Assembly (NCBI RefSeq): GCF_003958645.1
Contig: NZ_RXLO01000015.1
Span: 1 to 64,000 of the forward strand
Source of the DNA: Chitinophaga rhizosphaerae
GTDB taxonomy: Bacteria > Bacteroidota > Bacteroidia > Chitinophagales > Chitinophagaceae
Reading direction: 5' to 3'
Length of the DNA: 64,000 nt
Numbering within the stretch: position 1 is the first letter of the stretch; each line of letters starts with the position of its first letter. Positions 36,901-44,474 of this stretch are shown here, one piece after another. Under the pieces are notes generated by a model. It saw nothing but the letters and a program-made list of their open reading frames with translations, was not told the DNA's origin and searched no databases. The translations under genes were made by a program, and so were the position numbers.

Positions 36901-37464
36901 GGCACCTGCTTCCTGTTGGCTGGTTTCATATCCGAGATAACTGATGATGAGCTGCGACGAGTTGCCTTTCAGCCTGAGATTGAAATATCCCTTTTCATCG
37001 GTGATGGTGGCGCTGGTGGTGCCGCTCTCGCGAACCGTGACACCGGGCGCATAAATGATCCGGTCGCCGTCGAGCAGGCCCACGCGCCCTTTCACGATGC
37101 GTTCCTGGTACACGGGGTCGAGCGAGCGGGCGCTTTTCAGGCTCACGCTGATCATATTGTCCTGCTGCCGGAACAGGAAATCATAATGCTCCGACAGGTA
37201 CTGCAACGCTTCCTCGAGGCTGCGGATGTTTTGCGGCATGGAAATGACGGCGTTCTTCGCGGCCACGGAACCGGAATAGAAGAAGCGGACCTTGTACCGG
37301 GCGCCCAAAGCTTTGAAAACCTTCTCGACGGGTTCCTTTTGGAAACCGGCCGTTTCCTGCTGGCGGGCGTACAGCGCCTGCGCGGGCAGCAGCTGGACCG
37401 GTAAGGTAAGGGCAATAAAGAGTAGCGTCGTCCGTGAAGACAACAGTCGGCGAATACATTGCAT
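33952..37464 (-). CDS. SusC/RagA-type TonB-dependent transporter with STN domain, locus 2
   Basis: This 1170-residue outer-membrane protein has a signal peptide (to about 33), an STN domain (about 42-110; VEKVFKALGARYKVRFFYSG), a carboxypeptidase-regulatory-like domain (about 125-200; VTVRESGTTSATITDEKGYFNLRL), a plug (about 205-330; IVVDGFPVNQLPDNM) and a barrel to residue 1170 (TLRVEL end). The STN domain fits signalling to the FecR/sigma pair at 37486-39112. Together with SusD, TlpA and amidohydrolase it makes a six-gene minus-strand operon. Substrate unknown, perhaps a peptide or siderophore-like molecule. Confidence 0.94.
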   Translation of the reverse strand: MQCIRRLLSSRTTLLFIALTLPVQLLPAQALYARQQETAGFQKEPVEKVFKALGARYKVRFFYSGSVAAKNAVISMPQNIRSLEEALQYLSEHYDFLFRQQDNMISVSLKSARSLDPVYQERIVKGRVGLLDGDRIIYAPGVTVRESGTTSATITDEKGYFNLRLKGNSSQLIISYLGYETSQQEAGANTMLNVTLKPAVQAIREVIISTGYQSLAKKNTTGAYSSLSPQEIERRSSQSLNQILEGSIPGLTLATRYTGLARDRQAAGVDLQLRGGSAIAVDRNQPLIVVDGFPVNQLPDNMNDVEKIDVLKDAAAAAIWGARASNGVIVITTRRGKDGKVRINYAANTYFTQRPDYSKLHRASSADIMDYDKELYDKGYVMPVLFEGSPNGYSPSFDLLFRLDRGDIDATEFARLQDSLGGISNQSQIRDQLTRTGLRQNHYLSLSGGSDRYRYIISGSYDNNKPNFPGNKDESFQLNTRSDLEVTRNLRFSVDVNAVFANAKTGSSSNFDIQQLPPYQLLLDGQGNYIREFIAFNQAANSDIKSMGYLDNGRNLLEEARLANNATRRFGIRTKIGGQWKIWKGLTFNTDFLFDRLKTSGKNIMDKNSYAARSYINRYANVENGKVVFNIPNGNILDQTESTNNNWALRSQLNYTTLIDSRHFINVIAGYEMKKNVTEGFGFRKFGYDDELLAWQFIDQKKLAMPGLVWWNGRPLSSFDPNALDRFNQNDVRERSYYGTAAYTYDDRYTFTASYRVDQSNMFGADPKYRRTPLWSVGGAWNIAGESFFKVPAVNTLKLRVTAGLTGNYDRTTTPKLVATRSFQASLGDYRARVDYYNPKLRWERTRTINTGLDVGLLKNRFQVSVDYYNRFGYDLLGSVVLDPTVGFTQFRINASEMTNKGLDLAIEAKIIEGRKFRWSSRLNAGYNRNKITDNKIQDPSPTISRVTGGGTYVEGYAREALWSYRWAGLDERGNPQVYGDKDEKVKQAVFSSLVNNGVYRAPYSGGFTNIFHYKDLFASAFLTYNFGHIIRRYTPDMNGLAFGTNYDARVSERWRKPGDEAFTDLAAITPSWGPDDFYDGRERAIQYSTNSEMPGAYIRLREIQLGYKLPAALIKRTFLQSVSFVAQMNNVALWKKNKFGIDPEAVDPVTGTYFLPEPRVTTFTLRVEL

Positions 37465-37485
37465 AACGCTTGCTATGTTGGTTGA

Positions 37486-38481
37486 TTAATGAATAATGAT
37501 TTCGGTAGAATCCTCGTTTATCTCATATCGCTTGTTTAATGTAAAGCAAAGCACTTCAAGCACTTCGGTCAGCCGGTCGTTGCGGAACCTCCCCGAGAAA
37601 GTCTCCTTTTTCGGATCGAAATCCTGCAACGCTATCCGGATATTATACACCGCTTCCAGCTGGCGGACGGCCTCGGTGAGCGGCGTATTGTCGAATACGA
37701 TTTCTTCTGCTTTCCAGGTGTGGAGCTCGGCGGCCCGGAAAGTACTGCGCTGCGGCGCAGCGGTAGCGCCAGGACGGAGATCGAGCCGGTCAGACGGGCC
37801 AAGCACGGCAATGAGCTCCGGTTTTTTACCGGCTACATATTCCACTTTCACCTTCCCTTCTTCCAGCAGCACCTGCAAACTATCCGGCCGGATGCTCACG
37901 CGGAACGAAGTGCCCAGCGCGGTGATCAGGTATTGGCCGGCCATTACGCTGAAAGGTTTGTGTGGATCTTCGGCCACGTTGAAATACGCGGTGCCTTCCA
38001 GCCGTACGAGGCGGCGATGATCGCCGTAGCCATGTTCCAGTTCCACCAGCGCGCCATGTTCCAGCAATACAACGCTGCTATCCGGCAGTACAAGGTTTTT
38101 GCGGGCGTTTTGCGCGGCGGTTTCGATGACGGGCGCAATGGGCAATTGTTTGGGCCGGGCGAGGAAGATCGCCGCGGCGATGAGGGCGGCCACAGATGCG
38201 GCGGCTGCTGCATAGGGGAGGTAACGCCGGCGGCTGCGGACCGCAACCGGCGTGGCCAGGTAGGCATCGAGCCGGTCGAGCGCGGCGGATTTTTCTTTTT
38301 CGCCGCGCGCCATCCAGCTGCCGATGCTGACCAGCTCGCGGGCTTCGGCGATCATGGGCGCTTTTTCAGGATGTTCCCCGAGATAGCTTTCCCAATACGC
38401 GGCATCGGCGCGGTCGGTACCGTGGCAGTAATTGATGAAAGATGGTAGCGTGGCCAGTTTTGCAGCCGTAAATTCCCCCAT
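37486..38481 (-). CDS. FecR-type anti-sigma factor of locus 2
   Basis: I chose ATG at 38481 because AGAGG lies just upstream and the longer frame adds only an untypical N-terminus. The 331-residue protein has a cytoplasmic part, one membrane helix (about residues 84-102, YAAAAASVAALIAAAIFLA), a FecR periplasmic domain (LVRLEGTAYFNVAEDPHKPFSV) and a C-terminal DUF4974-like part (VFDNTPLTEAVRQLEAVYNI). It lies between the sigma factor and SusC of locus 2 and transmits the substrate signal. Confidence 0.9.
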   Translation of the reverse strand: MGEFTAAKLATLPSFINYCHGTDRADAAYWESYLGEHPEKAPMIAEARELVSIGSWMARGEKEKSAALDRLDAYLATPVAVRSRRRYLPYAAAAASVAALIAAAIFLARPKQLPIAPVIETAAQNARKNLVLPDSSVVLLEHGALVELEHGYGDHRRLVRLEGTAYFNVAEDPHKPFSVMAGQYLITALGTSFRVSIRPDSLQVLLEEGKVKVEYVAGKKPELIAVLGPSDRLDLRPGATAAPQRSTFRAAELHTWKAEEIVFDNTPLTEAVRQLEAVYNIRIALQDFDPKKETFSGRFRNDRLTEVLEVLCFTLNKRYEINEDSTEIIIH

Positions 38482-38569
38482 GGTGCCTCTTTTAACAGGA
38501 CAGAGGCAAAACCGGGATGGATTTACCACACGGTTTGAAATTTTTTTTGGGAGGATGGAAGGAGCGGGG

Positions 38570-39112
38570 TTAAAGAAAGAACAAATGCTGGCTGCCTACC
38601 TGGCGGCGGAGTTGGGTGATGCCCCGGTGCATAAGGTTGTACACCGTGCGGAGACTGGTGTTTTTATGGGCGGCGATCTGTTCGGGGCTCATCCCGGAGA
38701 GGTACCGCATCTCGATCACCTCGCGTTGCGCGGGCGAAAGGTTGGCCAGCGCCGCCTGCACGAGGGCGAACTGCGCGGAAAAGGTTTCCGCTTCGGTTAA
38801 ATCTGATTCGGACTGATCGGCCAGGTTGTCGAGCCCGGAAGCCTGTATTTCCTTTTCCCACCCGTCCGTCAAACGGCGTTTGAAGGAAGTGAGCAGGTAG
38901 GCGGAGAGATGGGCGGGTTGGGAAAGACGGGCCCGCCGTTCCCAGAGATATATGAAAAAATCATGCAACGTATCCCTGACAAAGGCCTCTTCTCCTTTCA
39001 ACCATTTACATCCCCACACGAACATCCGCGTGTAAAAATGGTCGTACAGTTCCCGGAAGGCTGCTTTTTCCCCTTCGCAAAACCTGGCCCAGATGTGGCG
39101 CTCATCGAACAT
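38570..39112 (-). CDS. ECF sigma factor of locus 2
   Basis: ATG at 39112 gives a 180-residue group IV sigma factor starting MFDERHIWARFCEGE. The frame is open to a GTG at 39157, which is less likely. Region 2 is at about 20-85 (FRELYDHFYTRMFVWGC, FVRDTLHDFFIYLWERR) and region 4 at about 125-175 (LSPAQREVIEMRYLSGMSPEQIAAHKNTSLRTVYN). It heads the six-gene minus-strand locus 2 and would direct RNA polymerase to SusC/SusD when FecR is signalled. Confidence 0.9.
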   Translation of the reverse strand: MFDERHIWARFCEGEKAAFRELYDHFYTRMFVWGCKWLKGEEAFVRDTLHDFFIYLWERRARLSQPAHLSAYLLTSFKRRLTDGWEKEIQASGLDNLADQSESDLTEAETFSAQFALVQAALANLSPAQREVIEMRYLSGMSPEQIAAHKNTSLRTVYNLMHRGITQLRRQVGSQHLFFL

Positions 39113-39157
39113 ATGCAAGGATAAGACTTTGGTCTGCTGGTCTGTTTGTTTCCCCAC

Positions 39158-39785
39158 AAGATAGGGAATTTCGTGTCCGGAAAAGGGGATTCGTCACTTT
39201 TTGCCATTTCGCCGCAGGTGAGGAAGCGTTTTTGTTGGGGAGGTCGGGCATGACGGAAATCAACAGCTGTCGCTGGAAGCGTCCCGGCTGAGCACGCTGT
39301 TTTTCCCGGGAAGTGTGGGTGTTGAAGGATGTAAATCGTTGCTGCCGGGTCCGCAGGGAGGAAAGGTGGAGGTTGGCGGTTCAACAGCGGTTATGGTTTC
39401 GTTGGGTTCATGCCTTTGGCAACGTATGCGGTCCGCCGGGCAGACAATACCATGGGTGCAGGCGACGCCGGCGGGATGGATGGTGATGGGAACAGGTCCG
39501 AAGTAAATAGCGATTCCTGATTAATGGTAAGGCCCGCCGGAACGGGGGGCTTTTCAAAGCCGGGGATGAATATGATTAGAATATTCTAATTGAAAATGTT
39601 GATAATGCATAAATCAAGTGTAATGATTTGTCAAAGGCTAAAATCTTATCTTGTTCATTCTGTTCATTTTATGTAATCCCTATCCATCTTTGTTCATTCT
39701 CCATTCACGACGTCCCTTCAGCGGTATAATCGCTTATTTCGTATTACAGCGGGCTTTTTAATCCCCGCGCAGCCGTATCCCGCCT
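39158..39785. other. Intergenic stretch without a recognisable gene, with one palindrome
   Basis: About 630 bases separate the divergent locus 2 sigma factor and the secreted-protein cluster. Short open frames on both strands look non-coding. ATTAGAATATTCTAAT at 39575-39590 is a perfect 16-base palindrome in an AT-rich tract and may be an operator. Several T-rich motifs resemble -7 boxes in 39600-39690, but none has a good -33 box at the right distance. Confidence 0.45.
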
Positions 39786-41132
39786 ATGAGGCCGTATCCT
39801 TCGAAGACATATTTTTCCCGCGCTTCACATTTCCTGGGCAGGTTATTACTGCTGATCTGGCTCGCCTGGCCGGCGACGGCCGATGCGCAATGCACCCGGC
39901 AGGTCCGGCAATATGCCAGTTCATCCGAAAAATCCGGCAACGTTACGAATGAAGCCGATGCCGTTGACGGGAACGTCACAACCGCGTCTACGCTTGCGGC
40001 GGGACTGCTGACGCCTGCCAAACAATGGCTGGGCTTCCAGCAGAAGGTAAATGCAGGCACGCGCGTCTACCTGAAAGTGTCCACATTCAGCGGCTTACTC
40101 GCCCTATTGCCCAGTTTCACCATCCAGGGATATTACAACGGCTCCGGCAGTACGAAAGTCAACATCGCCACCGAAAAACTCGATGATCCGCAACTCCTCG
40201 GCCTGGTCAACGGCACGGCCACAATGGAACTGTCTTTCGTTCCCAGCCAGAATTTCGACGGGGTCGTGATCACGGTGAACGGCATCGGCGTCGCCTACAG
40301 CATGAAAGTTTACGAAGCCTATTACTACAAGAACACCAATAATTCAATTGCCTGTAACGGCGTGGTGGACGTATTAAGCGGCGTGATACCGGCGCTCAAT
40401 ATCGTAGGGATCGGTTCCGTGACGAATGAGTGGAACGCGGTGGATGCGGACCTGGCGAGCGCTGCCGTGCTGAATATGGGCGTGAACGCCGCCGGCAGCG
40501 TTTACGAAACCGTCGTTTTCAATACGGCTTCGGAGCCGGGGGACTCCGTCCGCATCATGATCGAAAGGGAGGGCGGCTCCCTGCTCGACCTGTTGCTGCT
40601 GGGGAATTTCAGCATCCAGCCTTACCTGGGCGGTACGCCGGTGGGGGCGCCCATTACCAACGCGGCCACCGGGCTGCAACTGCGGCTCCTGGCGCCGGGG
40701 AGCCCCGTCAATATCCTCACCGCCGCCGTCGCCGGATCGTTCGACCGGGTGGAGATCAAACTCACCGCCGTTGCCGGTGTGCTCCTCACCCTCAATCTCC
40801 TCGACGTTACCCGCATAGCCCGGCAGCCTTCGGTCGCCTTTACGCTCAACGGTTCCGCCGGTCCCGATCCTGTTTGCATCACGCAAGTATCTGGCATTTC
40901 CCTTTCGGTGAATTCGCCGGAATCCTGCGCCACGTACCGCTGGTACAACGGCTCCACTTTTATCGGAACGGGCAATAGCATCACGCCGGTGATCACCGCT
41001 GCCGGTAATTACACTTTCTACGTGGAAGCGCAGCGAACCGGCTGCACGAACTCGGAAACACAAGCGCCGGCAACGGTAAACGTTATGCCGAAAGCCGCAT
41101 CGCCGGAATTAACCATTCAGAATAATCCCTGA
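39786..41132 (+). CDS. Secreted protein with C-terminal Ig-like domain, unknown function
   Basis: This 448-residue protein has an extended signal peptide (hydrophobic about 17-33, ending TADAQ). Two similar repeats follow, about 35-185 and 190-350, each containing a stretch of the type NEADAVDGNVTTASTLAAGLLTP or NEWNAVDADLASAAVLNMGV. A final Ig-like domain reads SVNSPESCATYRWYNGSTFIGTGNSITPVITAAGNYTFYVEAQRTGC (about 385-430). It is beta-rich and surface-type. It is first of three packed genes, the last carrying a type IX sorting domain, so I infer a secreted adhesin or matrix component. Confidence 0.72.
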   Translation: MRPYPSKTYFSRASHFLGRLLLLIWLAWPATADAQCTRQVRQYASSSEKSGNVTNEADAVDGNVTTASTLAAGLLTPAKQWLGFQQKVNAGTRVYLKVSTFSGLLALLPSFTIQGYYNGSGSTKVNIATEKLDDPQLLGLVNGTATMELSFVPSQNFDGVVITVNGIGVAYSMKVYEAYYYKNTNNSIACNGVVDVLSGVIPALNIVGIGSVTNEWNAVDADLASAAVLNMGVNAAGSVYETVVFNTASEPGDSVRIMIEREGGSLLDLLLLGNFSIQPYLGGTPVGAPITNAATGLQLRLLAPGSPVNILTAAVAGSFDRVEIKLTAVAGVLLTLNLLDVTRIARQPSVAFTLNGSAGPDPVCITQVSGISLSVNSPESCATYRWYNGSTFIGTGNSITPVITAAGNYTFYVEAQRTGCTNSETQAPATVNVMPKAASPELTIQNNP

Positions 41133-41136
41133 TCAT

Positions 41137-41997
41137 ATGAGCACACAACTCCGCACCATTACAATTGCATGCCTGTTTTTCGCAGGATGCTTCCTCATGG
41201 CGGTCAACGCCACTGCACAGACCAAAATCTCGACGCCGGCCGGGCTTTTCAAGAACGGCGGCAATTACCTGGAAGGTACGTCCACCGACAACGGCAGTAC
41301 CCTGTTCTGCACCGGGTCGTCCACGTTCACACTGGCGTCTTCTACCACCGATCCGGAAAACAACCTGCCGTACACGAATTTCACCTGGGAGGAAATGAAT
41401 ACCGACGGTACCACCTTCCAGCCGATGACGGCAGGCAGTTCGCCGAACAAGGCCAACGTTACCAATGCGGCGCCGGGATGGCATATCTACCGGGTGTCGG
41501 CCACCATCGGCGCGGCCACGGGTTGCGAGGCCGATCCGACCTATTTCACGGTGTATGTTTTACCGCCGCTGAAAGTGACGCCCCGCGTCAATAAAACAGA
41601 TGCGGAAGGCGTCAGCTATTGCTCCGAGAACGGCGCCCCCACAGGCCCCGATGCCTTCACTTTTACCAGCGTCGTAGCATTCGACGCTACACCGCGCGAC
41701 ATCTCCAATACCCAATTGCCGGCGCTGACCATCGACGATTTCGAGCTGCAATACACCTGGTCCAAAGTGGACGCCTCCAGCGTTAAAACCACCGTTGGAA
41801 ACGCAGACAGCTATACGCTCACCGCCGCCGCAAATCCGGGTCATGCCGAAACCTATTCCATAGCGCTCGACGTGAATTATGCCGCCAAAACCGCCTGCAC
41901 CTATACTGCACCTGCATTGTACAGCGGCACCAGCACCACCACCGTTGTCGTGAAGGAATACAAGAAAGCCGGCAAACCGACGATCACTATCGAGTAA
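41137..41997 (+). CDS. Secreted beta-rich protein, unknown function
   Basis: The 286-residue protein has a signal peptide (to about 28, NATAQ) and is rich in Thr, Ser, Ala and Asn with few charged residues, typical of secreted Ig-like surface proteins. Cysteines are spaced as for extracellular disulfides. It begins four bases after the first gene of the cluster and ends one base before the third, so all three are translated from one mRNA. No family recognised. Confidence 0.68.
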   Translation: MSTQLRTITIACLFFAGCFLMAVNATAQTKISTPAGLFKNGGNYLEGTSTDNGSTLFCTGSSTFTLASSTTDPENNLPYTNFTWEEMNTDGTTFQPMTAGSSPNKANVTNAAPGWHIYRVSATIGAATGCEADPTYFTVYVLPPLKVTPRVNKTDAEGVSYCSENGAPTGPDAFTFTSVVAFDATPRDISNTQLPALTIDDFELQYTWSKVDASSVKTTVGNADSYTLTAAANPGHAETYSIALDVNYAAKTACTYTAPALYSGTSTTTVVVKEYKKAGKPTITIE

Positions 41998-41998
41998 C

Positions 41999-42940
41999 AT
42001 GCGGCGGAAATCCCGCATATTGACCGCTTTCCTCACCGGGAGCGCAGCCGTAGCCATGGCTCAATCCGGCCCGCCCACAAGGACCGTGGACACGGACAGG
42101 CCCGCCAGGCTCATCGCTGCCGCTTCCGGTGCTTCGCGATACCAATGGTACCGTAATGGGCTCCCCATTCCGGGAGCTAACGGTATCGCGCATACGACCG
42201 TTGAGCCAGGCACCTACACCGTGGTGGCTTTCAACGGCCCGGATGCCTGCGCCTCCGACCCCTCGGACCCCGTGGTCCTCACCGGTCCCGCCGGGCCGCG
42301 GCCACAGGGAACGGATATGTCTATCCGCAAATCGGCCGATGCCCGCCAGTTGCCCGGTGGACAAAACGTTTCCTACCTGCTGACCGTCACGAACAACGGC
42401 CCCGCCACCGCCACAGGTATCATCGTCACAGACGCCCTGCCCGCGGCGCTATCGTTCGACAGGCTGCAACCTCCCGCAAAAGGGACCGCTTCCTATCAAC
42501 CCGGAAGTCACCGGGTAACCTGGGAAATACCCATCCTGCCCGCCCGCGAAAGCGCGACGCTCACCATCCTGGCGAAAGCCGGTAAAACGGGCCCGATCGA
42601 GAATACGGCAACGGTAACCGCATCGCAGCCCGACAGCCTGCCTGCCAACAACCGCGCCACGCACCTGCTCCAGGTGATGCCGCTGTTCATCCCCACCGCT
42701 TTCACGGCGAATGGCGACGGGCATAACGACCGCTTCCGCATCATCGGCCTGGAGCGGTATCCGGACAATGAGCTGACGGTGTTCAACCGCTGGGGGCATG
42801 TTGTGTTTACGCAAAGGAATTACCAGCAGCGTTGGGATGCGCAGGGGCAGGAAGTGGGCACGTATGTGTACATCCTGCGGGTGCGCGATGCCGCGGGAGA
42901 ATGGCACCTGTTCAAAGGGAACATCACGGTGCTGCGATAA
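41999..42940 (+). CDS. DUF11-type protein with gliding-motility/type IX secretion C-terminal domain
   Basis: The 313-residue protein has an N-terminal signal-like region, an Ig-like part (QWYRNGLPIPGANGIAHTTVEPGTYTVVAFNG), a DUF11 repeat (about 108-215; GGQNVSYLLTVTNNGPATATGIIVTDALP) and a C-terminal domain of the gliding-motility-associated CHU_C type (about 222-313; FIPTAFTANGDGHNDRFRIIG, VFNRWGHVVF, GTYVYILRVRDA). That C-terminal domain is the signal for type IX secretion in Bacteroidota. It is the third gene of a tight cluster and is probably surface-anchored or released. Confidence 0.85.
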   Translation: MRRKSRILTAFLTGSAAVAMAQSGPPTRTVDTDRPARLIAAASGASRYQWYRNGLPIPGANGIAHTTVEPGTYTVVAFNGPDACASDPSDPVVLTGPAGPRPQGTDMSIRKSADARQLPGGQNVSYLLTVTNNGPATATGIIVTDALPAALSFDRLQPPAKGTASYQPGSHRVTWEIPILPARESATLTILAKAGKTGPIENTATVTASQPDSLPANNRATHLLQVMPLFIPTAFTANGDGHNDRFRIIGLERYPDNELTVFNRWGHVVFTQRNYQQRWDAQGQEVGTYVYILRVRDAAGEWHLFKGNITVLR

Positions 42941-43164
42941 AACCCTCGGGCCATGACGGAGACCAGGGAAAGCGCGGTTTCACCCGGCGCCGGATGGCCG
43001 GTGAAGCTTTGCGCGACAGTCGCATATTACCCGGGATTTGTCGCATCCTGCCACTGCAGAAGTCGGTTTTTACCACCACTTTTGTACTGTCAGTGGAGCA
43101 GCCACCACGATAAAAAACGGGCGGCACCGAAAAGCCAAAAGAGTAGGGACCAAAAACCGAACTT

Positions 43165-43614
43165 ATGTCAGGCAATACCGTAACATTACACCGCATGCTG
43201 AAAACCACGCCGGAGAAAGTATTCCGCGCATTCACCGACGAACGGGCCATCGCTTCCTGGTTGCCCCCGTATGGTTTCCTTTGCACCGTGCACGAAATGA
43301 AACCCGAAGTTGGCGGCACCTTCAGGATGTCTTTCCACAACTTCTCTACGGGAAACAGCCATTCCTTCGGCGGCAAGTACTTGGAAATCAAACCGAACGA
43401 ATTGCTGAAATACACCGATCAGTTCGATGATCCCAACCTCCCCGGAGAAATGATCACCACCGTAATGCTGAAGAAAACCATCGCCGGTACGGAAATCAAT
43501 ATCAAACAGGAAGGCATTCCCGAAGCTATCCCCGTGGAATTCTGTTACCTCGGCTGGCAGGAGTCGCTCGACAAACTGACCCGCCTCGTAGAGCCCGAAA
43601 TCCCGGACGCTTGA
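43165..43614 (+). CDS. SRPBCC (AHSA1-like) protein
   Basis: This 149-residue cytoplasmic protein has the START/Bet v1-like hot-dog cavity fold. RMLKTTPEKVFRAFTDERAIASWLPP near the N-terminus, GGTFRMSFHNFS in the middle and CYLGWQESLDKLTRLVEPEIPD at the end are the usual AHSA1-domain landmarks. Such proteins bind hydrophobic small molecules or act as chaperone co-factors or stress proteins. It stands alone and ends before a strong terminator. Confidence 0.86.
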   Translation: MSGNTVTLHRMLKTTPEKVFRAFTDERAIASWLPPYGFLCTVHEMKPEVGGTFRMSFHNFSTGNSHSFGGKYLEIKPNELLKYTDQFDDPNLPGEMITTVMLKKTIAGTEINIKQEGIPEAIPVEFCYLGWQESLDKLTRLVEPEIPDA

Positions 43615-43669
43615 TCCATTTTTAGATAGGAACTAGAAATAATAAACTGATTCTCAACAGATTAGTATG

Positions 43670-43700
43670 AAAAGAGTGAATTGATTTCACTCTTTTTTTT
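43670..43700 (+). terminator. Intrinsic terminator after the SRPBCC gene
   Basis: AAAAGAGTGAA pairs with TTCACTCTTTT around a five-base loop, followed by a run of T residues. It separates the SRPBCC transcript from the carotenoid operon promoter. Confidence 0.9.
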
Positions 43701-43704
43701 GTGT

Positions 43705-43762
43705 TTTGAATAAAAAGTATATTTTTATACTACTTTTGATAAAATAAGTATAAAAATATACT
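43705..43762 (+). promoter_or_regulatory. Promoter of the carotenoid operon with paired MarR-type operators
   Basis: A TTTG (43705-43708) is followed after 22 bases by TACTTTTG (43731-43738), a Bacteroidota promoter. Flanking the -7 box are two perfect dyads of the same form, AGTATA-N4-TATACT, at 43716-43731 and 43747-43762; the right copy is the exact reverse complement of the left. The centres are 31 bases apart, three helical turns, so two dimers would sit on the same face. This is the arrangement expected for an autoregulating MarR repressor. Confidence 0.75.
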
Positions 43763-43799
43763 AAATGAATGTTTCGGGAGTTGAGTAAACTGATTTAAA

Positions 43800-44471
43800 A
43801 TGACTTATGATTTAATTAAATCGGTTATTGATATGGTGGAGGCATTCAATGATGCTAACCAGGGAGCCAAATATCCCGTTGGGCTGAACGGGTTTAAGCA
43901 GTGGATATATGATGAAGTAAAGCGCTCTGGGCAGAAACGGGATCAGCCCGCCTGGGAAGGGAAGGAAAGCGGGAGGAGCCCGGAGAGCTTCATCAGCACG
44001 CTCGTGGTACGCATGAACCGGTATGCGAAAATGTATGCGAAGGCCGCCATTCACGATTCGGATTTTTCCACGCAGGAGGAATTCATTTATCTGATCAACC
44101 TCAACGCATTGGGCCCGATGACCAAAATGGAACTGATCAGACGGAATATCCATGACAAGCCCGCCGGCATTCAGATACTTAACCGGCTACAGTTGCAAGG
44201 CTGGGTGGAGCAGGGGGGATCGCATGCCGATAAAAGAAGGCGAATTATCCGTATTACCGCCAAAGGACAGGCGGTATTGCAACGCCAGATGGTAAAGATA
44301 CGGCAGGCCACCCGCATCGTGACAGGCAATCTCGATCACGACGAAAAAACGGACCTGATACGCCTGTTGTCGAAACTGGACGATTTCCATCACGATATCT
44401 TCATTCGCAACTTGCCGGCTTCGGACCTGCTCGATGTGGTTACAAAAGATTGCTTACCTCCAATTGAATAA
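43800..44471 (+). CDS. MarR-family transcriptional regulator of the carotenoid operon
   Basis: This 223-residue winged-helix protein contains an HTH core at about 95-165 (FIYLINLNALGPMTKMELIRRNIHDKPAGIQILNRL, then a wing GSHADKRRRIIRITAKGQAVL). The end is a helical dimerisation part. It starts 38 bases after the two operator dyads and the carotenoid genes follow four bases downstream, so it almost certainly represses its own operon and responds to light, redox or a ligand. The ligand is unknown. Confidence 0.88.
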   Translation: MTYDLIKSVIDMVEAFNDANQGAKYPVGLNGFKQWIYDEVKRSGQKRDQPAWEGKESGRSPESFISTLVVRMNRYAKMYAKAAIHDSDFSTQEEFIYLINLNALGPMTKMELIRRNIHDKPAGIQILNRLQLQGWVEQGGSHADKRRRIIRITAKGQAVLQRQMVKIRQATRIVTGNLDHDEKTDLIRLLSKLDDFHHDIFIRNLPASDLLDVVTKDCLPPIE

Positions 44472-44474
44472 TCG

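Noticed and set aside
39315..39506. Short 63-codon plus-strand frame in the gap before the secreted-protein cluster
   Set aside because: Composition is not protein-like and it has no binding site or partner.
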